Below, piece after piece: positions 1 to 8,252 of a DNA stretch of 64,000 bases (position 1 is the first letter of the stretch; the number at the start of each line of letters is the position of its first letter). The notes beneath the pieces are model-generated. The model was not told the DNA's origin. It was given only the letters and a program-made list of their open reading frames with translations, and made no database searches. The position numbers and the translations under genes are program-made. The DNA comes from Candidatus Peribacteria bacterium (lineage in GTDB: Bacteria > Patescibacteriota > Gracilibacteria > BD1-5 > UBA6164): positions 868,001 to 932,000 of the forward strand of contig CP060226.1 of assembly GCA_023898505.1 (NCBI GenBank), written 5' to 3'.

Positions 1-722
1 CACTGTAAAATCAATTTTTCATACAGTTCAAATCCCGTTCCTGGTCACCCATAGAGTGCCAATTTCGGTTCATGTGTATATACCGATGTGTCCATATTTT
101 CAAAGTCATCTTGCTTGATATACGGCAGATTTGCAGTGATAACCATATTCGCTGGTATTTCATCTCCGTGAAGAAGAGAGTTAGAGTAAGGTCTTAAAAA
201 AGGTGCTAGTAGATCTCCTTCTAATACCTGTATTTTATCCTGTAAACCATATTTCTTTATATTTACAGTTGCCACTTCCAAGGCCTCTCGGCTCACATCT
301 ATGGCATAAAAATTGGAAATCTGCGATTCCATATTTCACATAAGAGTAATAGGGATAATACCGCTCCCCGTACCAATATCAATCAGTATCGTACCCTCCT
401 CTCCTTGAAGGAAAGGAGTAGAGGGTGAGGTTTGTAATACCGCCTTCACCAATACTTCCGTATCATCACGAGGAATAAGGACGCTCTCATCTACAAAAAA
501 CTCTTTTCCCATAAACTCTGCAGAAGAAACCACATACTGTACTGGCTCACCACGTGAAAGTCGTGTAAAGCTTTCTCTCACCTCTCCGATATACCCCTCA
601 GAAATCTCTTGAGCTAAAAATAACTGACTTGTACTCAAGCCAGTTATTTTTCTCAAAACTATTTCGATATCTTTTGTAGAGATTCCCAAATCCTTTCCCC
701 ATGCAATGATCTCTTCCTTCAT
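1..722 (-). CDS. prmC: PrmC/HemK release-factor glutamine methyltransferase (3' end cut by window)
   Basis: Methylates the GGQ glutamine of peptide chain release factors using S-adenosylmethionine. The ATG is at 722. The SAM-binding motif IDIGTGSGI is followed by an in-frame UGA at 336-338 read as glycine, then FYAIDVS, the expected second strand of the Rossmann fold. The catalytic NPPY-type motif appears as ANLPYI (a leucine in place of the first proline). After the second UGA at 45-47 the frame stays open to base 1 with a sequence typical of the PrmC C-terminus (LALYGG). The protein therefore leaves the window on the left. A short Ser/Pro/Glu-rich insert just before the SAM motif is encoded by an inverted-repeat stretch at about 391-430 that may be repeat-derived. 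It is the last gene of a minus-strand run after the ABC permease. Confidence 0.93.
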
Positions 723-763
723 CCTTCACATATAGCAACTCGCATTAAAATTCTAAGGTCTTT

Positions 764-1525
764 TTAGTTTTCAAATTTCTTTTTATCAAAGATATACACG
801 GTTAAAAACAAGATAACGCACAAATACCCCAACGCATACACGGAGTTAGAAACGAAAAAAGATGGGCTCAGGGCTTCAAAGCTTCCGATAAGGTCCTTGG
901 TATTGAGTGATTGAAACGGAGGAAAAAGTAGATGTACTACTTTGGCGATATATACCGCCGTCATGCTTTTTATACGCATCATCATATCAAGTACCATAAA
1001 ATAACTATGGCTAATCACATAGACCATGAGTGTCATGAGAATCGTGAGAATATTGGACATAAATGATTGGAAAAAAAGCACAAGAGCCAAACAAATCTCA
1101 AGCTTTAAAAAGGTAAATACGAGAGAAATGAGAATCAAGTGGGTAATGGTAATATCTTTTATCATGAGTACGGCGAGAAATAATACCGCTTGAAGCAATA
1201 GGATGAGCATAATGGTAAAAGAGAAGCCAAAAAACTTCCCAAGAATAAACTCGTAGCGCTTGATCGGCTTACTCAAAATAAGAAAAATGGTCTTCCCCTC
1301 TATTTCTTTAAAAAGTAGCTGGCTTCCAACAAAGAGAACCCCCACTAATCCAAATATCTCAATCATCGAAAGTCCAAAATCAACAATAACCTTATCGTCA
1401 TCTCCGATCGTCAATTTTCCAAGGAGAAGAGAAAATGCAATAAATACAAAGGCAAAAAACAGAATCAAATACAGAAATTTGTTTCTCACGATTTCTTTAA
1501 AGGTATTGAGTGCGATATTAAACAT
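764..1525 (-). CDS. ABC-2 type transporter permease
   Basis: Integral membrane subunit of an ABC exporter. About 253 residues with six predicted hydrophobic segments (for example LYLILFFAFVFIAFSLLLG near the N-terminus). It has the typical ABC-2 arrangement: a short cytosolic N-terminus with a NTFKEIVRNK amphipathic helix, then a soluble loop KEIEGKTIFLILSKPIKR between the second and third segments, which is very typical of the family. I chose the ATG at 1525; the frame could be extended to 1576 but the extra 17 residues look like spacer translation. No in-frame UGA is needed. The partner ATPase is not in the window. Substrate unknown. Confidence 0.8.
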   Translation of the reverse strand: MFNIALNTFKEIVRNKFLYLILFFAFVFIAFSLLLGKLTIGDDDKVIVDFGLSMIEIFGLVGVLFVGSQLLFKEIEGKTIFLILSKPIKRYEFILGKFFGFSFTIMLILLLQAVLFLAVLMIKDITITHLILISLVFTFLKLEICLALVLFFQSFMSNILTILMTLMVYVISHSYFMVLDMMMRIKSMTAVYIAKVVHLLFPPFQSLNTKDLIGSFEALSPSFFVSNSVYALGYLCVILFLTVYIFDKKKFEN

Positions 1526-1731
1526 AAGACAATATTTAAAATTAAGATTATTTAAACTTTTTAACAACCACCCCATACACTCTTTCTTGAACCCTAGATA
1601 TCACCATAGATACTCTACGTCAACGACCTCATTTAATTCTTATACCTTTAAATGTGTTTGGATTGTGCATCATAGCTCTTGCTTTACGATACAGAGTATC
1701 TCAACTACCTGGCGTACATATGGTTACCATA

Positions 1732-2736
1732 TTAATAAAAAGAATATTCTAAAAACCCTCCATTCCCTCGAACAAACGAGAGTATATCCATGCTCTTTTT
1801 TCATTCAAGTTTTATTGTGTGCAAGATGAGAATTCCCTCTCGACAGAGGACACCAATGTGTTGTTCTCCATGATCCTCAAACTCAACAACATCTCCAGGA
1901 GAAAAATCATCATCAAACACAATCATACTTTCATCAAAAAAACAATCCTCTATAGCAAATTTCTTTCCTTCATAGTAGCTAAACACCCCTGGCCAAGGAG
2001 TATACGCGCGATAGAGATCATATATCTCTTTTGCAGACTGCGCGGAGAAATCTACATAGCCATCTTGCTTCTCTATTTTGGAACAGTAGCTGGCTTTTGT
2101 GTCATCTTGGGGAGTCCCCTGAAGCTCTCCAGCAATAATCTCTCGTAAACTCTCCAAAAGTAACTTTGGACCAATTTCGATAAATTTTTCAAAGATATCT
2201 GGAGTTTTGTCTACAATGTCTACTGAAATTTTCCCTATTTTAAGGATATCTCCTTCATCCATCCCGGCACTCATGTACATAACTGTCAATCCTGTCTCAG
2301 TATCTCCATGTTTCAGGCTCTCCTGAATGGGGCTCGCTCCTCTATAGAGAGGGAGGATGCTTCCATGTAAGTTGATACACCCATACTTTGGAATTCAAAG
2401 AATCTTTTTCGGAATAATCTTTCCATACGCTACAACTACGATAAAATCAAGAGCAAGAGAAATCAGCTTTTCACGAATATCTGGGTGTTGTGCTTCTCAA
2501 GTTTCCCCAGAATCTCTGGTATCATCTTTCTTTTTTTTCAAAGTTTCTGGTTGCCATACTTCAATCTCTCGTAATACTGCAAGTGATTTCACTGGTGTAG
2601 GAAGTAGCTCTTTTTTTCTCCCTACCGGCTTATCTGGCTGACTCACAACAAAAACTACTTCCAAATCCGAAACATCTAAAATCCCCGCTAAAATCGATGC
2701 AGAGAACTCTCCAGTTCAAAAAAATGCTATGCGCAT
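1732..2736 (-). CDS. fmt: Methionyl-tRNA formyltransferase
   Basis: Formylates initiator Met-tRNA with 10-formyltetrahydrofolate. Read with UGA as glycine it is one 334-residue frame from ATG 2736 to TAA 1732. It starts MRIAFF-G-TGEF, where the invariant glycine is UGA (2716-2718). The catalytic block is intact: GCINLHGSILPLYRGASPI. The C-terminal domain ends LEGKKSMDILSF, again with a UGA glycine (1801-1803). A lysine- and charge-rich stretch between residues about 50 and 80 is longer than in most Fmt proteins. The gene lies 10 bp downstream of the prepilin-like gene and probably shares its transcript. A one-carbon gene, glyA, is nearby upstream. Confidence 0.95.
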
Positions 2737-2746
2737 ATAGGTATCA

Positions 2747-3463
2747 TTAAAGGCTAGAAATAGAAATCGCTTCCGTCTGTCCCGATTGTTCAAAAAATAA
2801 GTAGAGCTCTGGTACTTCTGTGCTCCCATTTATTTGTATCTTTTTCCTCCCCGCGATATTTTCCACTTGGGCGGTTGTCACGTCTGTCCCAGATGCGTCT
2901 TCCTCCGTATTCATCTCTACCAGGGTCACATGCAAACTATCATCATCCAAATCCAGATTTTCCTCGCTAAAATAGTACATCTCCAAGGTATTAATTTTTG
3001 AAGTGACGATATATGACTGAAAGCGGTAGTTTTTTCTTGATACAAAGGAACCCGTAAAACTATCAAGTACACTCAGAAAACGCTCCTCTTCAAATTTCTC
3101 TCCTGCATATATTTTGAGGAGCCAGGAAAGTGTTGCCCCTGTGGCGGTAGTTTGGAGCACTCCACTCCCCGTTGACCAGTCCATCGAAAGCGTCTGTAAG
3201 TACTCTGGTTCAACATTATCAGATGAAATCGTATACCCCAGGGAATCAATATCAAATTGCATACGATAGTCTCGGATCTCATAGTGCTGCACCTGGGCAT
3301 CAGCATCACCTATAGTCTGAGAAATACTTTGTAGTTCTGTCTGTAAACGTTTTCCATTCACAAAATCAAAAAAGTACACGACACTTGATGAAGAAATGAC
3401 GATAATAATCGAAACAACCACGATAAGTTCTATAAATGTGAAGGCTCTAGGATTTATAGGCAT
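2747..3463 (-). CDS. Prepilin-like protein with N-terminal methylation motif
   Basis: 238 residues. The N-terminus MPINPRA-FTFIELIVVVSI is a class III signal: short basic leader, cleavage site, Glu at +5 and a long hydrophobic helix. The residue before the cleavage point is Ala instead of the usual Gly. The rest is a soluble periplasmic/extracellular domain rich in acidic residues with no cysteines. Such proteins are processed by a prepilin peptidase and built into type IV pili or pseudopili; the PilB/PilC genes lie at 27.1-29.6 kb. The ATG at 3463 directly follows the stop of the upstream transferase gene. There is no in-frame UGA. Whether it is a minor pilin or a pseudopilin cannot be decided from sequence. 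Confidence 0.75.
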   Translation of the reverse strand: MPINPRAFTFIELIVVVSIIIVISSSSVVYFFDFVNGKRLQTELQSISQTIGDADAQVQHYEIRDYRMQFDIDSLGYTISSDNVEPEYLQTLSMDWSTGSGVLQTTATGATLSWLLKIYAGEKFEEERFLSVLDSFTGSFVSRKNYRFQSYIVTSKINTLEMYYFSEENLDLDDDSLHVTLVEMNTEEDASGTDVTTAQVENIAGRKKIQINGSTEVPELYLFFEQSGQTEAISISSL

Positions 3464-3464
3464 A

Positions 3465-4520
3465 CTATTTCTTCAAACGGCTAATCTTTTCAATAATTGT
3501 ATTCAAAAAAACCACGACGACAACTATGATAGAAAAAACAATTATCTTGCCTACCTTGTCGAGAAATAGTGCCGTTACACCAAAGAAAAAGCTGAGAGAG
3601 TATACCAAAACGAGAATTTGTATCTTTGAGAGCCCAATATCTAAAAGTCGATGATGTAGGTGTGAATAATCTCCTCGAAATATATCCTTTTTTGCAAGTA
3701 TACGACGAACAAGTACATACACCGCATCGACACTATACATCCCAAATACTACGAGTACAGTTGCGATCTTTCCTCAGGAGATAATCGCCAGTGTCGCCAA
3801 CATAAAACCAAGAAACATCGTCCCGCTATCTCCCATAAGTATCTTTTCCCTGACATCAAAGTACCAAAAAGGAATCAAAATTCCCACAAGGATAATCGCA
3901 ATACTCATAATAAAGTACGCATTTTGTACTCCCCCCGCATATTCATCTCGGAAAAAGAGAATCGCTCCGAGTAAAAACAAGATAAAAAATGAAATAATAG
4001 AAAGCCCGGAGGTATTTCCTTCAATCCCATCGGTCCAATTAAGAGCGTTGAAAATAAATACATACCAAATAATCGTAAACACAAGTGGGATAAGATATAT
4101 CTGCAAATTTCCAATCTCTACAAAATAGGTTTCAAGATCAATAATTCCTCAAAATATATTGCTCACATACCCGATCTTGATAGAAGTAAGTCCAATCACC
4201 CCTCCGATAAGTATCTGTAGTACGAGTCGCACTTTGGCACTTACCTGAAGTCGGTCATCGATAAAACTTACCGTTGTAACGAGCGCTCCAAAAAACCAAA
4301 TCAAGTAGAGTTTGTAACTATGGTCTACAAAAAAATAACTGAGAAGAAAAAAAGCAAGAAAGAGCACCACCCCCATGCTGTATGGAATCGGTGCACGTTT
4401 TTTGCCGTATTTTTGGGGGTTATCGAGAATCCCCAATCTATAATACCCCCTCTCAAACACCAAGATACCGATGTATGATATACAGAGGGAAAGAAAAAAT
4501 ATAAGTATCAACTGATACAT
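3465..4520 (-). CDS. Polyprenyl-phosphate sugar-1-phosphate transferase, WecA/MraY family
   Basis: Multi-pass membrane enzyme that would transfer a sugar-1-phosphate from a UDP-sugar to undecaprenyl phosphate, the first step of cell-wall or surface glycan assembly. Three fragments in one frame join across UGA glycines at 4149-4151 and 3774-3776. Family motifs are present in order: SFIDDR, ALNWTDGIEG (the DG pair), GDSGTMFLGF, and the cytosolic FRGDYSHLHHRLLDIG motif with the conserved His-x-His, which favours a WecA/TagO type over MraY. ATG 4520 is chosen over a TTG at 4547. It heads the minus-strand run that continues to prmC. Sugar specificity is not readable. Confidence 0.88.
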
Positions 4521-4888
4521 AAAGTATACGATTAAGAACCCTTCCAAAATACTCGTGACTCTTTCCTTGGAAAACTATTCTCAAGATGTAAATGATACCT
4601 ATCATTATACCGAGTAAGTCAGAGTAAGGTGCCCCTGCGAAGCAGTCTTGCGGATTTTTAAGGCGGCACCAGCCTTATCCCGAGAACTCGGGATGTTACT
4701 TTTGACTTCAAAAGTAAGAATAAAATAACTAATTATAGATTCCTGCACCCCAAGAGTATTGGTTCGAGCAATGGTTCATAAACTCACCATGTCTCACTGG
4801 CACCTCCGCAGGAATGACGCGACACGGAGCAGAAATAATGAAAAAAACGTATGCAGGATGGGAGAAAGAGGGAAGCTCAAGATGACAA
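4521..4888 (-). other. Spacer between glyA and the transferase gene
   Basis: No gene found on either strand. It contains a short perfect palindrome (cccgagaactcggga, about 4678-4692) that recurs in shortened form at about 6287-6299, and part of a sequence related to other dispersed repeats in this window. The ORFs that cross it on the plus strand have no recognisable protein features. Confidence 0.5.
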
Positions 4889-6214
4889 CTACCCCTTATA
4901 AATCGGAAACTTTGAACAGAGCTCCCTCACTTCTGCACGTATCACTTTCAACTCTTCATTGGTACGAAGAAACTCTGCAAACTCCTTTCTTTGCTGCTTC
5001 TTTTCTTCTTTTCCTACTACATGTTCAAATGGAGCCACGACATCATACACACGCTTAATCCAAGCAGCCACCTGTTTCATCTCGGAAACCTTCATCCCAC
5101 GCATCGTCATAATCGGTGTCCCCATACGAATTCCACTTGGGAAAAACGGAGATACTGGTTCATTTGGTATTGTATTTTTATTGAGGGTAATCCCCGCAAC
5201 ATCAAGCGCATCTTGTACAAACATCCCTCTTCCTTTTCCAACGGACATCAAAATCAGGTGATTATCTGTTCCGTCAGTTGCGAGTTCAAATCCATATCCT
5301 TTTAACGCTTCTGCTAGGGCTTTGGCATTATCTACAATCCCCTGCGCCATCACTTTAAACTCTGGTTTCAGCGCTTCCCCGAGAGCCACACAAATCGCCA
5401 AGGTTTGGTGATCGTGAGGTCCACCCTGAAGTCCAGGAAACACGGATTTATCGATCTTTTTCGCTAAGTCTGGGTCTTTTTCGAGTCCCTTTTCTGTGAC
5501 CATAATCATCCCTCCTCTTGGTCCTTTGAGGGTCTTATGGGTGGTCGTTGTTACCATATGTACGTATGGTACGGGGCTTGCGTGCACTCCTGAAAGCACA
5601 AGCCCAGAGATATGGGCAATATCTGCCACGAGGTAGGCTCCTACTTTTTCGGCGATTTTCGAAAATGCTTCAAAGGGAAACTCTCTTGGGTATGCAGTAG
5701 CTCCAACCCAAATGAGTTTTGGTTTGTGCTCGAGTGCCAGTCTCTCTACCTGTTCTAGGTCTATATATCCGTCTTCACGTAACCCATACAGTACCGGGTT
5801 AAAGTACTTCGCCGTCGCAGAAACACTGAGTCCATGGGTGATATGACCACCATCGGTAAGACCAAGTCCCATGGTCGTATCCCCCACTTCACATACTGCA
5901 TTGTACACCGCCAAGTTTGCTGGACTTCCGCTGTATGGTTGGACATTAACATGCGCTACTCCGAATACTTCTTTTGCACGTTCAATCGCCAACAGCTCTA
6001 CTTGGTCGACAACATCATTTCCTCCATAGTAGCGCTTTTTTGCGTATCCTTCTGAGTACTTATTGGTAAATGGACTTCCCAGGGCCTCGATCACCGATAA
6101 ACTCGCAATACATTCACTTGGAATCAATTCTAAACTGGTTTCTTGGCGCTCGATTTCATCGAGGACAAACTGGTGACATACAGGATCGGTTTTTTGTAAA
6201 TTTTCAAAGTTCAT
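4889..6214 (-). CDS. glyA: Serine hydroxymethyltransferase
   Basis: Pyridoxal-phosphate enzyme converting serine and tetrahydrofolate to glycine and methylene-tetrahydrofolate. 441 residues from ATG 6214 (sequence MNFENLQKTDPV, family start); the frame extends to 6271 but that region has no family similarity. Conserved pieces: ELIPSE, NKYSEGY, the YYGGN substrate loop, VQPYSGSPAN, and the PLP lysine motif VTTTTHKTLKGPRGG. All glycines are GGN; no UGA occurs across the whole gene, unlike neighbouring genes of similar length, suggesting strong expression or selection on codons. It supplies one-carbon units that fit with fmt nearby, and also glycine, which this organism uses for a recoded codon. 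Confidence 0.97.
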   Translation of the reverse strand: MNFENLQKTDPVCHQFVLDEIERQETSLELIPSECIASLSVIEALGSPFTNKYSEGYAKKRYYGGNDVVDQVELLAIERAKEVFGVAHVNVQPYSGSPANLAVYNAVCEVGDTTMGLGLTDGGHITHGLSVSATAKYFNPVLYGLREDGYIDLEQVERLALEHKPKLIWVGATAYPREFPFEAFSKIAEKVGAYLVADIAHISGLVLSGVHASPVPYVHMVTTTTHKTLKGPRGGMIMVTEKGLEKDPDLAKKIDKSVFPGLQGGPHDHQTLAICVALGEALKPEFKVMAQGIVDNAKALAEALKGYGFELATDGTDNHLILMSVGKGRGMFVQDALDVAGITLNKNTIPNEPVSPFFPSGIRMGTPIMTMRGMKVSEMKQVAAWIKRVYDVVAPFEHVVGKEEKKQQRKEFAEFLRTNEELKVIRAEVRELCSKFPIYKG

Positions 6215-6336
6215 GGTTTGGTTGGTTAATATATATTCTCTTCTATTTAGAGAGAAAATCGTTCTTGTCATTCTGAACTTGCGTGTCCCGAGAACTCGGT
6301 GAATTCAGAATCATTACTGTCATTCCATTATATTAC

Positions 6337-6642
6337 TTACAAAATATCATCAAAGTCCTGCTCCGACCTCAGTACTCTGATAATAATTACTTTTTTGTTC
6401 GTTTCATCTATCTTGTAAAAGACTCGATAGCTTCCTTTCACTACTACTACTCTATAATCTCCAAGTACTTGCTGAAATCTATAGGGCATAAATTCAAGAG
6501 AAAATATTCCCCTAAATAAATTATCATACACCTTTTTAGCAATGTCTCCACTAAAGGAAAATCTAAAAACATAATCTGATAACCTATCTATTTCTTTGAT
6601 AACTGATGGTGGAATCTCTACTATATAAAACATTATTTTCAT
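6337..6642 (-). CDS. RelE/ParE-family toxin
   Basis: 101 residues. Typical fold signature: N-terminal strand FYIVEIPPSVIKEIDRL, a central helix, GIFSLEFMPYRFQQV, then DYRVVVVKGSYRVFYKIDE and a C-terminal strand KVIIIRVLRSEQDF. RelE-type toxins cleave mRNA at the ribosome; ParE-type target gyrase. The residues do not allow a choice. It overlaps the upstream antitoxin gene by 10 bases, the usual translational coupling. ATG 6642 is used; a second ATG lies 9 bases downstream (6633). No UGA inside. Confidence 0.82.
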   Translation of the reverse strand: MKIMFYIVEIPPSVIKEIDRLSDYVFRFSFSGDIAKKVYDNLFRGIFSLEFMPYRFQQVLGDYRVVVVKGSYRVFYKIDETNKKVIIIRVLRSEQDFDDIL

Positions 6643-6800
6643 AACTTATTTATATACTCCAATCATTTCACATACGCTTCTCTTGCATTCATCCCTCCGT
6701 TTTTTCTATAGTCTTCTTCTCCCTCTTTGAGTAAATAAATAAGTTCCTCAATATTTTTTACATTGAGTGGATCTGGTTTTTTCTTTTGAGTAAGCGCCAT
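6633..6800 (-). CDS. Putative antitoxin of the RelE-type pair
   Basis: A 55-residue protein visible only if UGA is glycine (two UGA codons near its end, in YVKGLEY and NKLGK). It starts MALTQKKKPDPLNV at ATG 6800 and is rich in Lys/Glu with a predicted helix IEELIYLLKEGEEDYRK. Its stop overlaps the toxin start. Position, size and charge match an antitoxin; no named family was recognised. Under the standard code it would be cut at residue 46. Confidence 0.7.
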
Positions 6801-7104
6801 ATACAAAAATTACTAATTACTGATGAAAGTATAGCTGAAGGGAAGGAAAAGTAAAACTGAATTATGGATTCCGCCGTTTTCAGCGAAAACACCTCCCCTT
6901 TTGAAATACTCACCTGAGAACTAAGGGGAGATTTTATTGTGTCATTCTGACCCCGAGTCCTCGGGGTCAGAATCTCTTTTACACGGCTTCAGGCAAATCT
7001 TTCCAATATGAGTTTATTGTCTTGATTACATTTTCTTTTTTCTTTCGAGTCCATCATCATGGTTAAGGGATCCTTCGACTAACGCTCAGGATGACAGAAA
7101 TACT

Positions 7105-7181
7105 GTCATTACGAGTGCCAACGAAGTAATCTTAGGTACAGGAAAAGATTACTTCTCCCAAATACTCGGGATCCCAGTGAC
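7105..7181. repeat. 77-bp palindrome-ended dispersed repeat, copy 1
   Basis: Begins gtcattacgagtg and ends cccagtgac; the ends are imperfect inverted repeats. It is clearly homologous over its full length to 8062-8138. No ORF. Probably a MITE-like or REP-like mobile repeat. Confidence 0.75.
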
Positions 7182-7367
7182 GCGGTAAGATTTCCTTCAT
7201 CCCTTAAATACCAAGGATAGTAGTGACGTGAAAGTAAGCAACTACAAGCTCACGAGTAATTTTTCCGTAAATCTATAATTCATCGGGCAAACAAAAAAGT
7301 ATAAACTCCATGGTTTATACTCGTATCTTTCAGTGTTTCAATGCATTCTTAAAAATGTACATATACG

Positions 7368-7391
7368 AAAAAGAGCCCCATTGGGGTCTTT
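7368..7391 (-). terminator. Rho-independent terminator (minus strand)
   Basis: On the minus strand a stem AAAGACCCCA / TGGGGCTCTTT closes over a very short loop and runs into TTTTT. It lies downstream of the GC-rich gene at 7502-7687 and would end that transcript. Confidence 0.6.
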
Positions 7392-7453
7392 ATCTTGTAG
7401 AAGAGAAAGATACGTAAGGACCCTTGTCCTTAGATCTTAATTCTTCTGGTTGT

Positions 7454-7485
7454 GTCGGATAGGGGTCTTGCGACCCCTATCCGAC
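7454..7485. repeat. Perfect 14-bp GC-rich inverted repeat
   Basis: gtcggataggggtc - ttgc - gacccctatccgac. It lies 16 bp past the stop of the GC-rich minus-strand gene and shares its composition. It has no T-run, so it may be an RNA-processing or protective hairpin, or the end of the transferred segment. Confidence 0.7.
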
Positions 7486-7501
7486 AGCCCGGTCGGGGCG
7501 C

Positions 7502-7687
7502 TTACAGGATGGTGCCGCTGCCCGCGTCGCCAGAACCGGTGGCGGCCGTGGTGCTGAGGCCGCCGAGGGAACCCAGGTCTTCCGCGACGCGAGGGTGGAA
7601 CTGCAGCGCCTTGCCCTTCATGTACGGCGGCTTGGTCACACTGCGACGGGCCGAGGCGACGGTGGATTGCTGCTTGAACTTCAACAT
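7502..7687 (-). CDS. Small GC-rich gene of foreign composition
   Basis: 61 residues from ATG 7687 to TAA 7502. The DNA from about 7450 to 7735 is obviously GC-rich (codons such as GCC, CTG, GGC, CGC) while all surrounding DNA is AT-rich. The protein is basic at the N-terminus (MLKFKQQSTVASARRSV) and Gly/Thr/Ser/Ala-rich at the C-terminus (LSTTAATGSGDAGSGTIL). A GGGAGA Shine-Dalgarno-like sequence lies 6 bases before the ATG. All glycines are GGN and no UGA is used. I recognise no family. It looks like a recently acquired mini-gene with its own ribosome site and downstream hairpins. Confidence 0.5.
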   Translation of the reverse strand: MLKFKQQSTVASARRSVTKPPYMKGKALQFHPRVAEDLGSLGGLSTTAATGSGDAGSGTIL

Positions 7688-7776
7688 GAGATGTCTCCCA
7701 TCAGTTTTGGTTGTGCCAGTATTGGCGTTGTCATCACACAAGGCATTACTGCCAAGAGATGAACATTTATAACTTT

Positions 7777-7820
7777 AGAAAAACGGTGAAAAAAGTCAAA
7801 ACTTTTTTCACCGTTTTTCT
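7777..7820. terminator. Bidirectional hairpin, 20-bp perfect inverted repeat
   Basis: Arms 7777-7796 and 7801-7820 (agaaaaacggtgaaaaaagt and its exact complement) around a caaa loop, with T-runs on both strands. No gene ends immediately beside it on the plus strand; the adjoining 7821-8061 stretch shows no gene. Confidence 0.65.
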
Positions 7821-8061
7821 TTACTTCCTCTCTTTTCCCCATATATTAGCGAATTTTTTAGAGGACCATTTTATGAGAATCATTCCCATTTTTTAACATC
7901 TGGTTAATATTTTGTAAAAATTTTTTGAACAAGAATGATGGTTTTTAGGTAATCCCCTCTCCCGCAATTCTGCGGAGTCTCCCCTTTCGTCAAAGAGGAG
8001 ATAAAAATATTGCAGGGTCTTTCGACTCCACTTTGCTCGGCTGAAGATGATATAAGCATGT

Positions 8062-8138
8062 GTCATTACGAGTGTCAACGAAGTAATTTTAGCTGCGGGA
8101 AAAGATTGCTTCCCCTGAATACTCGGGATCGCAATGAC
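8062..8138. repeat. 77-bp palindrome-ended dispersed repeat, copy 2
   Basis: Same element as 7105-7181, in the same orientation, ending gggatcgcaatgac. Its terminal inverted repeat (gtcattacga / tcgcaatgac) is better preserved than in copy 1, with one mismatch. Confidence 0.75.
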
Positions 8139-8213
8139 GGGATCATGGTATTTCAACGGCAATGAACAAATTCTCCTCAAGATAGTAACAATAGATTTAA
8201 CAGCATTACAAGT

Positions 8214-8241
8214 AAAAGCGCCTTCATTAGAAGGCGCTTTT
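8214..8241 (-). terminator. Terminator hairpin after the CtpA gene
   Basis: Stem AAAAGCGCCTT / AAGGCGCTTTT with a 6-base loop, 11 bases beyond the stop of the S41 protease on the minus strand, ending in a T-run. Confidence 0.75.
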
Positions 8242-8252
8242 AAAAATATCAA

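Larger units (their letters stand above)
6801..7501. other. Repeat-rich spacer of about 700 bp
   Basis: No protein gene seen. It holds several inverted repeats: a short hairpin around 6950-6968 (tgaccccgagtcctcggggtca), one copy of a 77-bp terminal-inverted-repeat element (7105-7181), a hairpin with T-run at 7368-7391, and a 14-bp perfect hairpin at 7454-7485. The pieces resemble dispersed palindromic repeats found elsewhere in the window (4.7, 6.3, 8.0 kb). Confidence 0.6.

Noticed and set aside
45..722. prmC split into two ORFs, suggesting a frameshift or pseudogene
   Set aside because: The pieces are in the same frame and the only interruption is UGA at a Gly position; the same pattern holds for dozens of genes. 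Not a pseudogene.
1260..1829. Long plus-strand ORF
   Set aside because: It is the shadow of the ABC permease and of fmt's end; the product is low-complexity without domain features.
7893..8252. Minus-strand ORF of 119 codons
   Set aside because: It spans the terminator of ctpA and a 77-bp repeat; the translation has no family features.
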